The notes under the pieces were generated by a model, which searched no databases, was not told the DNA's origin, and saw only the letters and a list, made by a program, of their open reading frames with translations. From JAVBOD01 sp031551045 (lineage in GTDB: Bacteria > Bacteroidota > Bacteroidia > Bacteroidales > UBA932), in assembly GCA_031551045.1 (NCBI GenBank), contig JAVBOD010000082.1, positions 1 through 45,863 of the forward strand: a DNA stretch of 45,863 nucleotides, read 5' to 3'. The translations under genes and the position numbers were made by a program. Shown in pieces: positions 32,193 to 39,605 of this stretch. Positions within the stretch are counted from its first letter, which is position 1, and the number at the start of each line of letters is the position of its first letter.

Positions 32193-34175
32193 ATGAATGA
32201 CTTAAGATTGTGGCAAAACGACCGTTTCTTGGAACCTTTCAAGCAAACAATATGGCGGCGGCATGAGCAAGCCGTGATACGGGAGCGGGAATTGTCGCAA
32301 TCGGCCAAATCGCTGGCCGCAGCGGTGAACGGCTATCTTTTCTACGGCCTTCATCGCGATTCGAAAAACTGGATTTTCCGCGAATGGGCGCCCAACGCCA
32401 CGGCTATTTACTTGATCGGCGATTTTAATAATTGGCAAAAATCTCCTGAATTTGCTTTACAATCGATTACCGGTGGTAATTGGGAAATTCGCCTTCCGTT
32501 GGACGTTTTGCAGCACGGCATGCTCTACAAACTATTGATAGAATGGGCGGGCGGCAGCGGCGAGCGTATTCCGGCTTATGCCACCCGCGTTGTACAGGAC
32601 GAGCAGACGAAGATTTTTTCCGTACAGGTTTGGCAACCTCCGCAAGTTTACAACTGGAAACACAAAGCGCCGAAGCGGGTTCGTTATCCGCTGATTTACG
32701 AAGTGCACATCGGCATGAGCGGCGAGAACGAACAAGTAAGTACGTTCGATGAGTTTCGTAAAAACGTGTTGCCGCGCATCGTGAAATTGGGCTACAATAC
32801 TATTCAGATGATGGCCGTTCAGGAGCATCCTTACTACGGTTCGTTCGGTTATCAGGTGTCGAATTTTTTTGCCGTGAGTTCGCGTTTCGGAACGCCCGAC
32901 GAGTTGAAGCGATTGATTGACGAAGCGCATCGTTACGGTTTGGCGGTGGTGTTGGACATTGTGCATTCGCATGCCGTAAAAAACGAGTGGGAAGGATTGA
33001 GTTGTTTCGATGGAACAACCGACCAATATTTTCATGCTGGCGAACGCGGCGAACACGCCTTGTGGAACTCGCGCTGTTTCAACTACGGAAAAAACGAAGT
33101 GCAGCATTTTCTGTTATCCAACTGTAAATTCTGGTTGGACGAATACCGTTTCGATGGTTTCCGTTTCGACGGCGTAACAAGCATGATGTACTACGACCAC
33201 GGCATGGGGCGCGATTTTACGGAATATAAATTATATTTCGACGGAACGCAGGATGAAGATGCGATTACTTATTTAACGCTCGCCAATCGCTTAGTGCATG
33301 AAATAAATCCGGACGCTATAACTATTGCCGAAGATGTAAGCGGTATGCCGGGTTTGGCCGCTCCGTCCGAAGACGGCGGCATCGGGTTCGATTTCCGCAT
33401 GAGTATGGGCGTGGCCGATTACTGGATAAAACTCATCAAGGAAAAGAAAGACGAAGAATGGCATGTGGGCGATTTGTTTTACGAATTGACTAACAAACGC
33501 GCTGACGAACATACGATAAGTTATGCCGAATGCCACGACCAAGCCATGGTGGGCGACAAAACAATTATTTTCCGTTTGATAGATAAAGAGATGTACACCG
33601 CCATGAGTGTGTTGGAACGGAATTTGATGGTTGACCGCGGAATGGCGTTGCATAAGATGATTCGGTTATTATCGTTGGCAACTGCCGGAGATGGTTATTT
33701 AACATTTATGGGTAATGAGTTCGGACATCCGGAGTGGATTGATTTTCCGCGCGAAGGAAACAGATGGAGTTACCAATATGCGCGCCGCCAATGGCATTTG
33801 GTCGATGATGTGAATTTACGCTATCGTTTCCTGCGCGATTTCGACGAAGCAATGATAAAGCTGGCGACGAGGGAAAAAATCTTTGCGCATCGTCCGTTCG
33901 CGGTAGTGCAGCACATAGCCGACCAAGTGTTGGTGTTTAAGCGCGGGGATTTATTATTTGTATTCAATTTCAACCCCGCGCGTTCGTATGATAATTACCG
34001 CTTTGAAATGGATGCCGGCAAATGGGAAGTGCTATTAAATAGCGATGCGGCTATATTCGACGGTTTTGCACGTTCGGACGACAGCGTAAAACATTTTACG
34101 CTTTTTGAAAACGGACGGAATTATTTGCAACTCTACATCCCGAACCGCGCGGCATTGGTGATGAAAAGAGTGTAG
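32193..34175 (+). CDS. glgB: 1,4-alpha-glucan branching enzyme
   Basis: GH13 enzyme that forms alpha-1,6 branches in glycogen, 660 residues. An N-terminal CBM48 module (about 60-150, FREWAPNATAIYLIGDFNNW) precedes the catalytic barrel. Catalytic residues are D326 (FRFDGVTSM), E380 (TIAEDVSG) and D449 (YAECHDQAM). The sequence style (YYDHGMGRDF, CHDQAMVGDKT) is that of eukaryote-like branching enzymes rather than E. coli GlgB. It is the first gene of the glycogen locus, separated from the debranching gene by a repeat-bearing 320-bp gap. Confidence 0.95.
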   Translation: MNDLRLWQNDRFLEPFKQTIWRRHEQAVIRERELSQSAKSLAAAVNGYLFYGLHRDSKNWIFREWAPNATAIYLIGDFNNWQKSPEFALQSITGGNWEIRLPLDVLQHGMLYKLLIEWAGGSGERIPAYATRVVQDEQTKIFSVQVWQPPQVYNWKHKAPKRVRYPLIYEVHIGMSGENEQVSTFDEFRKNVLPRIVKLGYNTIQMMAVQEHPYYGSFGYQVSNFFAVSSRFGTPDELKRLIDEAHRYGLAVVLDIVHSHAVKNEWEGLSCFDGTTDQYFHAGERGEHALWNSRCFNYGKNEVQHFLLSNCKFWLDEYRFDGFRFDGVTSMMYYDHGMGRDFTEYKLYFDGTQDEDAITYLTLANRLVHEINPDAITIAEDVSGMPGLAAPSEDGGIGFDFRMSMGVADYWIKLIKEKKDEEWHVGDLFYELTNKRADEHTISYAECHDQAMVGDKTIIFRLIDKEMYTAMSVLERNLMVDRGMALHKMIRLLSLATAGDGYLTFMGNEFGHPEWIDFPREGNRWSYQYARRQWHLVDDVNLRYRFLRDFDEAMIKLATREKIFAHRPFAVVQHIADQVLVFKRGDLLFVFNFNPARSYDNYRFEMDAGKWEVLLNSDAAIFDGFARSDDSVKHFTLFENGRNYLQLYIPNRAALVMKRV

Positions 34176-34495
34176 AAGATGAAATGTTGGATTGGTTTTT
34201 GAAAAAAAATGTATAGAAATTTAATTAATGAAGAACGGTATTCTTGAAATGTGTTTACAGGCTGAAAGCCTAAAATATCTTAGCGTAGGGCAACGCCCTA
34301 CGGATAGAATACCATATTGTATCTGTTGCGCGGAGCAAAAGACGTCCTTTGAAAAACAGCTTGAATCCCGCGCGAAAGAGTAGGGCGGTTTATTTACATA
34401 GGGCGTTCCCTATGCTATGATTTACAGTCCCATTGGGGCGCAAAATACATTTGAAACAAATTTAGGTAATTAGAACGTCTTAAAATATTTATGTT
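34176..34495. repeat. Gene-free gap with short perfect hairpins
   Basis: The 320-bp gap between glgB and the debranching gene contains AGGCT-GAA-AGCCT (34259-34271), CGTAGGGC-AAC-GCCCTACG (34284-34302), CATAGGG-CGTT-CCCTATG (34397-34414) and CCC-ATT-GGG (34429-34437). Words such as TAGGGCG recur. The element resembles interspersed REP-like sequence. I see no gene and no clear promoter for the next gene. Confidence 0.6.
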
Positions 34496-36433
34496 ATGGC
34501 ATATCTTGAATTTAATAAAGCGGAATTGGTAAATCTCGAATATTCGTTGAAGCGCGAAATCCTTGCCACGAATCGTGCGGGAGGCTACGGCAATACCACC
34601 ATTGTCGGCTGTAATACGCGGAAATATCATGGGCTTCTGGTGCTTCCTATCGAGAAATTCAATTTCGAAAATCACGTCTTGCTTTCGTCGGTGGATGAAA
34701 CGATTGTTCAACATAACCAATCGTTCAACCTGGGGATTCATCGCTATCCGGGAGTGTACGAACCCCGCGGGCACAAGTATATCATCGATTTTGTATATGA
34801 TTATCTCGGTGTGATTAAATACCGGGTCGGCGGCGCAGTGCTGAAAAAAGAATTGATGTTGATGCATGATAAAGAACAATTGATGATTCGCTATACCTTG
34901 GAAGATGCACATTCGCCGACAAAGTTGCGATTGAAACCCTTTTTGGCGTTTCGTAATATTCATCAATTGAGCAAAGCCAACATGAATGCCGACACGCATT
35001 TCGACGAGGTGTCGAACGGAATCCGTTCCAAACTGTACGAAGGATTTCCGTACCTGAATATGCAACTCAACAAAGCGAATGAATTTGTGGCGGCGCCCGA
35101 CTGGTACTACAATATCGAATATCTGGACGAAAAGCGCCGCGGCTACGATTATCACGAAGATTTATTTGTGCCCGGCTATTTCGAAGTATCGATGAAAAGA
35201 GGCGAAAGCATTATTTTCTCAGCTTCCACCAAAGAAGAGAAGCCGGCTTCGTTCAAGGCTTTGTTCGAACAGCAACTGGCGTTACGCAAACCGCGCCAGA
35301 GTTACGAAGACTGCTTGAAAGTGACGGCCAACCAATTTATTGTCCGCCGGAAAAACGAAGTTGAAATCATGGGCGGTTATCCGTGGGAAGGCCGCTGGAA
35401 CCGCGATGCTTTTATTGCCTTGCCCGGCTTGATGCTTTCGGCAAACTACGATGTGGAAACGGGAAAGAAAGTGCTCGATACGATGTCCGACAAATTGCCC
35501 CCGACCAAAAAAGACGAAGCGTTGCGTTACTTCTCGGCCGATACGCCGATGTGGCTTTTCTGGACTTTACAGCAATATAATACGTTGGTGGAAAATCCCG
35601 AAACATGGAAAAACTACGGCAAAAAAATGAAAGCCATTCTCGAAGCCTACCGCGAAGGAAAAAGCCCGAATATTCGTATGCACGACAACGGATTGATTTG
35701 GGCGGCGGAGGACAACATGTCGCTTACCTGGATGAATGCCTACGATAACGGACGTCCTGTAACGCCGCGTTCGGGCTATGCGGTGGAAGTAAATGCGCTT
35801 TGGTACAATGCCGTTCGCTTCACATTGGAATTAGCCCGCGCCAATAAGGACACCAAATTTGTGAAAGCTTGGGAAGGTATTCCGGAACTAATTGAAGAAA
35901 ATTTCATGCCGATGTTCTGGATTCCCGACCAAAAATATTTAGCGGATTATGTAGGCCCCGAAGGGCAAAATACGTTTGTCCGCCCGAATCAGATGTTTGC
36001 CTGCTCGCTGCCCTACACGCTGCTTTCGGACGACGCCAAACAAAGTGTCTTACAGACCGTGAAACGCGAATTGCTGACCCCGAAAGGTATCCGCACGTTG
36101 GCGCCGAAAAACCCCTTGTACAAAGGGCGCTTCGAAGGTTCTCAATCCGAACGCGACAATGCCTATCATCAGGGAACGGTGTTCCCGTGGTTGCTGGGAC
36201 ATTATATCGAAGCGAATTTGCGCTTGTACGGAAAACAATTTTTACCGGAAGCGAAACGCTTGGTGGCTATTTTTGAAGAAGACATGACCGATCACGGGCT
36301 TTGCTCCATTCCTGAATGCTACGATGGCGACCCGCCGCACGCCCCTCACGGATGCGTGTCGGAAGCCGGAAGCGTAGCCGAAGTATTGCGGAGCATGTGG
36401 CTCATCGGTCAATACGAAAAAAAGAAAAAATAA
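34496..36433 (+). CDS. Glycogen debranching enzyme (amylo-alpha-1,6-glucosidase family, GH133)
   Basis: Expected to hydrolyse alpha-1,6 branch points of glycogen. The N-terminal domain (about 1-260, starting LEFNKAELVNLEYSLKREIL, with NTRKYHGLLV) is the bacterial debranching N-terminal domain. The C-terminal part (about 290-645) is an alpha/alpha toroid with YPWEGRWNRDAFIALPGL, IWAAEDNMSLTWMNAY and NAYHQGTVFPWLLGHYIEA. Length 645 is usual. It is 13 bp before the GT4 gene, so the two are probably cotranscribed. Confidence 0.92.
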   Translation: MAYLEFNKAELVNLEYSLKREILATNRAGGYGNTTIVGCNTRKYHGLLVLPIEKFNFENHVLLSSVDETIVQHNQSFNLGIHRYPGVYEPRGHKYIIDFVYDYLGVIKYRVGGAVLKKELMLMHDKEQLMIRYTLEDAHSPTKLRLKPFLAFRNIHQLSKANMNADTHFDEVSNGIRSKLYEGFPYLNMQLNKANEFVAAPDWYYNIEYLDEKRRGYDYHEDLFVPGYFEVSMKRGESIIFSASTKEEKPASFKALFEQQLALRKPRQSYEDCLKVTANQFIVRRKNEVEIMGGYPWEGRWNRDAFIALPGLMLSANYDVETGKKVLDTMSDKLPPTKKDEALRYFSADTPMWLFWTLQQYNTLVENPETWKNYGKKMKAILEAYREGKSPNIRMHDNGLIWAAEDNMSLTWMNAYDNGRPVTPRSGYAVEVNALWYNAVRFTLELARANKDTKFVKAWEGIPELIEENFMPMFWIPDQKYLADYVGPEGQNTFVRPNQMFACSLPYTLLSDDAKQSVLQTVKRELLTPKGIRTLAPKNPLYKGRFEGSQSERDNAYHQGTVFPWLLGHYIEANLRLYGKQFLPEAKRLVAIFEEDMTDHGLCSIPECYDGDPPHAPHGCVSEAGSVAEVLRSMWLIGQYEKKKK

Positions 36434-36441
36434 AAGGAGGT
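36434..36441 (+). promoter_or_regulatory. Full Shine-Dalgarno sequence before the GT4 gene
   Basis: AAGGAGGT sits five nt before the ATG at 36447 and fully matches the anti-Shine-Dalgarno. This is unusual because Bacteroidetes genes rarely carry such sites; no neighbour here has one. Confidence 0.6.
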
Positions 36442-36446
36442 AAGCC

Positions 36447-37748
36447 ATGAGAGTATTAATGTTCGGATGGGAATTTCCACCACATATTGCAGGAGGGTTG
36501 GGCACTGCTTGTTATGGACTGGTTAAAGGATTAGCCAAACAACAGGTGGATGTATTGTTTGTGATGCCCCGCGCCAGCGGCGATGAAGATGCCAATGTGG
36601 CAAAAATTTTAAATGCCAGCGATGTCGAGATGTTTCAGAATATTGCCAATATGGAAGAATTTTGGAAACGAATCAACTTTATGGAAATAGGTTCAAACCT
36701 TATTCCATACGTGGGCCCCGAGGAGTTTGAACGGATCGTATCCGGTAGTTTGAAAACCGGCGAAACACACTCCTCTCATTCTATTTGCCGCAACAAATAT
36801 AAATTTTCGGGAAAATATGGAACCAACCTCATGGAAGAGGTAGCCCGTTATGCACTGGTTGCTGCTACGATTGCTGCGCAACAACAGTTCGATGTAATCC
36901 ATGCGCACGACTGGCTTACATATGCGGCGGGTATTGCGGCCAAACGTGTATCGGGCAAGCCACTGGTAATCCATGTACACGCTACCGAATTCGACCGTAG
37001 CGGCGAGAATGTCAATCAAGTTGTATACGACATCGAACGGATGGGCATGTGCGAGGCCGACCGCGTTATTACCGTGAGCAACCTCACGCGCAACATTGTT
37101 ATTAATAAGTATGGCATCGACCCATGTAAAGTATTTACCGTGCACAATGCGGTCGATTTTGATAGCTACTCGCAGATAAACGAAGAGCGTGGCGTGAAAG
37201 AAAAAGTAGTGACGTTCCTTGGACGTATTACTTACCAGAAAGGGCCGGAATATTTTATTGAAGCGGCCCACAAAGTTTTGAAGAAACACCACAACGTCCG
37301 TTTTGTAATGGCAGGCAGTGGCGACATGTTCAATCGTTCGATTCGCCGTGTGGCGAAGTTCGGTATCTCAGACCGTTTTCACTTCACGGGTTTCCTGCGC
37401 GGCGCCGAAGTGCAACGTATGTTCGCTCATAGCGATGTGTATGTGATGCCGTCGGTGAGTGAGCCGTTCGGAATTTCGCCGCTCGAAGCCATGCGTTCGA
37501 ACGTACCTACTATTATATCGAAACAATCGGGCGTAGCCGAAGTGTTGAAGCACGCCATTAAAGTGGATTTCTGGGATGTGAACGCACTGGCCGATGCTAT
37601 GTATGGACTGTTGGCCTACCCTGCTCTCTCGAAAATGGCCGTGCGCTGCGGCCTCGACGAGGTGAACGCGCTGAAGTGGGACAACGCCGCCTACCACGTG
37701 TTAAAGGTGTATGAGAGCGCCATGAGACACCACCCCCCTTGTCGCTAA
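36447..37748 (+). CDS. GT4-family glycosyltransferase (glycogen synthase-like)
   Basis: GT-B fold enzyme of 433 residues. It opens with MRVLMFGWEFPPHIAGGLGTA, the sugar-nucleotide-binding start shared with starch/glycogen synthase-like proteins, and the C-terminal domain has FLGRITYQKGPEYFIEAA and the donor-binding MPSVSEPFGISPLEAM. Position between a debranching enzyme and a GH57 enzyme suggests a role in alpha-glucan synthesis, perhaps primer or maltooligosaccharide formation, but donor and acceptor are not readable. The same gene order is known in Bacteroides glycogen loci. Confidence 0.85.
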   Translation: MRVLMFGWEFPPHIAGGLGTACYGLVKGLAKQQVDVLFVMPRASGDEDANVAKILNASDVEMFQNIANMEEFWKRINFMEIGSNLIPYVGPEEFERIVSGSLKTGETHSSHSICRNKYKFSGKYGTNLMEEVARYALVAATIAAQQQFDVIHAHDWLTYAAGIAAKRVSGKPLVIHVHATEFDRSGENVNQVVYDIERMGMCEADRVITVSNLTRNIVINKYGIDPCKVFTVHNAVDFDSYSQINEERGVKEKVVTFLGRITYQKGPEYFIEAAHKVLKKHHNVRFVMAGSGDMFNRSIRRVAKFGISDRFHFTGFLRGAEVQRMFAHSDVYVMPSVSEPFGISPLEAMRSNVPTIISKQSGVAEVLKHAIKVDFWDVNALADAMYGLLAYPALSKMAVRCGLDEVNALKWDNAAYHVLKVYESAMRHHPPCR

Positions 37749-37794
37749 AAAACTGCATAATTTATTAAATAGAAAAATAAAAATTCCGGATGAT

Positions 37795-39492
37795 ATGAAA
37801 AAAACAATTTGTTTATATTTTCAGGTACACCAACCGCTCCGGTTGCGGCAATATCGTTTCTTTGATATTGGTATCAAACACGATTACTATGATGAATATT
37901 CCAACCGCTCCATCATGCGCAAAGTGGCCGACCGCTGCTACCTGCCGATGAATAATCTGCTGCTTGACCTTATCAAACAGCATGGCAAAAAATTCAAGGT
38001 AAGTTTATCAATGACCGGCATAGCTATCGAACAATTCGAAAAATATACACCTGAAGTGCTGGAAAGTTTTCAGGCATTGGCCAAAACAGGTTGTGTAGAA
38101 TTTTTGTCGGAAACGTATGCACACTCGTTGGCATCGCTTAAAGATTTAGGCGAATTTGAAAAACAGGTAACCGAACATAAAAAAGTAATTAAAAAATATT
38201 TCGGGCAAACGCCGACCACGTTCCGCAACACGGAGCTGATTTACTCGGACGAGATTGGTGCGAAGGTGGCCGAAATGGGTTATACCACCATGCTTTCCGA
38301 AGGTGCACGCCACGTGTTGGGTTGGAAGAGCCCAAACTATGTTTACACAAATGCCTATAACCCGAAATTGAAATTGCTGCTCAAAAATTACCGGTTGAGC
38401 GATGATATTGCCTTCCGTTTTTCAGATCGCATGTGGGCGCAATGGCCGCTCACTGCCGACAAGTATGTGGGCTGGTTGAACGAGGCTGCAAAGGATGGCG
38501 ACATCGTCAACTTGTTTATGGACTACGAAACGTTCGGTGAACATCAAAGCATGGGTAGCGGCATTTTCGAATTTTTCCGCCACTTGCCAGCTGCTGTGCT
38601 GGCGAATACGAACCTCGAATTTCTTACGCCTGCCGAAGCTTCCAAGAAGCACGCAGCAGTTGCACCATTGCATGTTCCGTATCCGATTTCGTGGGCAGAC
38701 GAGGAACGCGATATCAGTGCGTGGCTTGGAAACGAGTTGCAAAACGAAGCTTTCAATCAACTTTACCGGTTGACTGAAAAAATAAATCAACTGCAAGATG
38801 AAAATTTAACACACGATTTTTGGTGTTTGCAAGCAAGTGATCATTTCTATTATATGTGTACCAAATTCTTCTCGGATGGCGCGGTACACAAGTATTTCAA
38901 CCCCTACGACACACCTTATGAAGCATTCATAAATTTCATGAATGCGTTAAGTGATTTTATCATTCGTGTTGATAACCGTGTTGAAAAAAGTATTACTAAA
39001 AGTAGTACAATAGAAAAAAAATCACTAACATTGCATAAAATTTTAGATACTAAAAAAACTAAAAGCATTAAAAAAACACCAAAAACAATTGTTATGAAAA
39101 AAATTTCACCTCTTGCAGCTGCCATGGAAATGACTCCGAAACCCGCAGCAAAGAAAGCAGCTCCGAAAAAAGCCGCTGCTAAACCGGCTGCTAAAAAAGC
39201 AGCTCCGAAGAAAAAAGCCGCTGCTAAACCGGCTGCTAAAAAAACTGTAGCAAAGAAAGCCGTTGCTAAAAAAGTAGTGAAAAAAGCTGCTCCTGCAAAA
39301 AAAGCTGTTGCTAAAAAAGTAGTGAAAAAAGCTGCTCCTGCAAAAAAAGCTGTTGCTAAAAAAGTAGTGAAAAAAGCTGCTCCTGCAAAAAAAGCTGTTG
39401 CTAAAAAAGTAGTTGCTAAGAAAGCTGCTCCTGCAAAAAAAGCTGTTGCTAAAAAAGTAGTTGCTAAAAAAGCTGCTCCGAAGAAAAAATAA
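37795..39492 (+). CDS. GH57 alpha-glucan-active enzyme with histone-H1-like tail
   Basis: 565 residues in two unlike parts. Residues about 1-400 are a GH57 domain: motif YFQVHQPLRLRQY, nucleophile E147 in RNTELIYSDE, and acid/base D243 in FMDYETFGEHQ; the family includes alpha-amylases and 4-alpha-glucanotransferases. Residues 434-565 are about 37% Lys (about 49) with Ala, Pro and Val, one Glu and no Asp, arranged as repeats such as KKAAPAKKAVAKKVV; this resembles histone H1 or chlamydial Hc-type tails. An AT-rich link (about 405-433) joins them, with an internal ATG at 39094. A 46-bp gap separates it from the GT4 gene. Confidence 0.88.
   Translation: MKKTICLYFQVHQPLRLRQYRFFDIGIKHDYYDEYSNRSIMRKVADRCYLPMNNLLLDLIKQHGKKFKVSLSMTGIAIEQFEKYTPEVLESFQALAKTGCVEFLSETYAHSLASLKDLGEFEKQVTEHKKVIKKYFGQTPTTFRNTELIYSDEIGAKVAEMGYTTMLSEGARHVLGWKSPNYVYTNAYNPKLKLLLKNYRLSDDIAFRFSDRMWAQWPLTADKYVGWLNEAAKDGDIVNLFMDYETFGEHQSMGSGIFEFFRHLPAAVLANTNLEFLTPAEASKKHAAVAPLHVPYPISWADEERDISAWLGNELQNEAFNQLYRLTEKINQLQDENLTHDFWCLQASDHFYYMCTKFFSDGAVHKYFNPYDTPYEAFINFMNALSDFIIRVDNRVEKSITKSSTIEKKSLTLHKILDTKKTKSIKKTPKTIVMKKISPLAAAMEMTPKPAAKKAAPKKAAAKPAAKKAAPKKKAAAKPAAKKTVAKKAVAKKVVKKAAPAKKAVAKKVVKKAAPAKKAVAKKVVKKAAPAKKAVAKKVVAKKAAPAKKAVAKKVVAKKAAPKKK
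39256..39489 (+). repeat. 45-bp tandem repeats encoding the Lys/Ala tail
   Basis: A near-identical 45-bp unit, encoding KKAAPAKKAVAKKVV, is repeated in tandem about three times and is then followed by two 48-bp variants encoding an extra Ala. The repeats keep frame, so copy-number change would alter tail length without breaking the protein. Confidence 0.85.
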
Positions 39493-39511
39493 TTTTTCGT
39501 AGGAAAAAAGT

Positions 39512-39543
39512 AAAAGCCACGGTTCCGACTGTGGCTTTTTTGT
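39512..39543 (+). terminator. Terminator after the GH57 gene
   Basis: AAAAGCCAC and GTGGCTTTT pair over 9 bp, with further weak pairing inside the 10-nt loop, followed by a T run. It separates the GH57 gene from the synthase-phosphorylase gene. Confidence 0.75.
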
Positions 39544-39553
39544 TTATTTTCGT

Positions 39554-39561
39554 TATCTTTG
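39554..39561 (+). promoter_or_regulatory. -7 element of the synthase-phosphorylase gene
   Basis: TATCTTTG matches TAnnTTTG, 45 bp before the ATG at 39606. The predicted transcript start near 39568 argues against translation from the TTG at 39576. No good -33 element is seen. Confidence 0.6.
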
Positions 39562-39605
39562 TACGTTGTTGAAAATTGAATACGCAATCTAAAAAAATAA
39601 AAACG

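Noticed and set aside
39256..39489. Direct repeats considered as a CRISPR array
   Set aside because: Units are contiguous, 45-48 bp, in frame and encode a regular Lys/Ala peptide; there are no unique spacers and no cas genes.
38916..39587. Minus-strand frame of 223 codons rich in Phe, Ala and Thr opposite the GH57 tail
   Set aside because: It is the antisense of AAA/GCT-rich repeat codons; it has no start context or recognisable domain.
39576..39605. TTG start of the synthase-phosphorylase fusion
   Set aside because: The TTG lies only about 8 nt after the predicted transcript start; the ATG at 39606 gives the family-like MKEKLDPDYLFEVSW.
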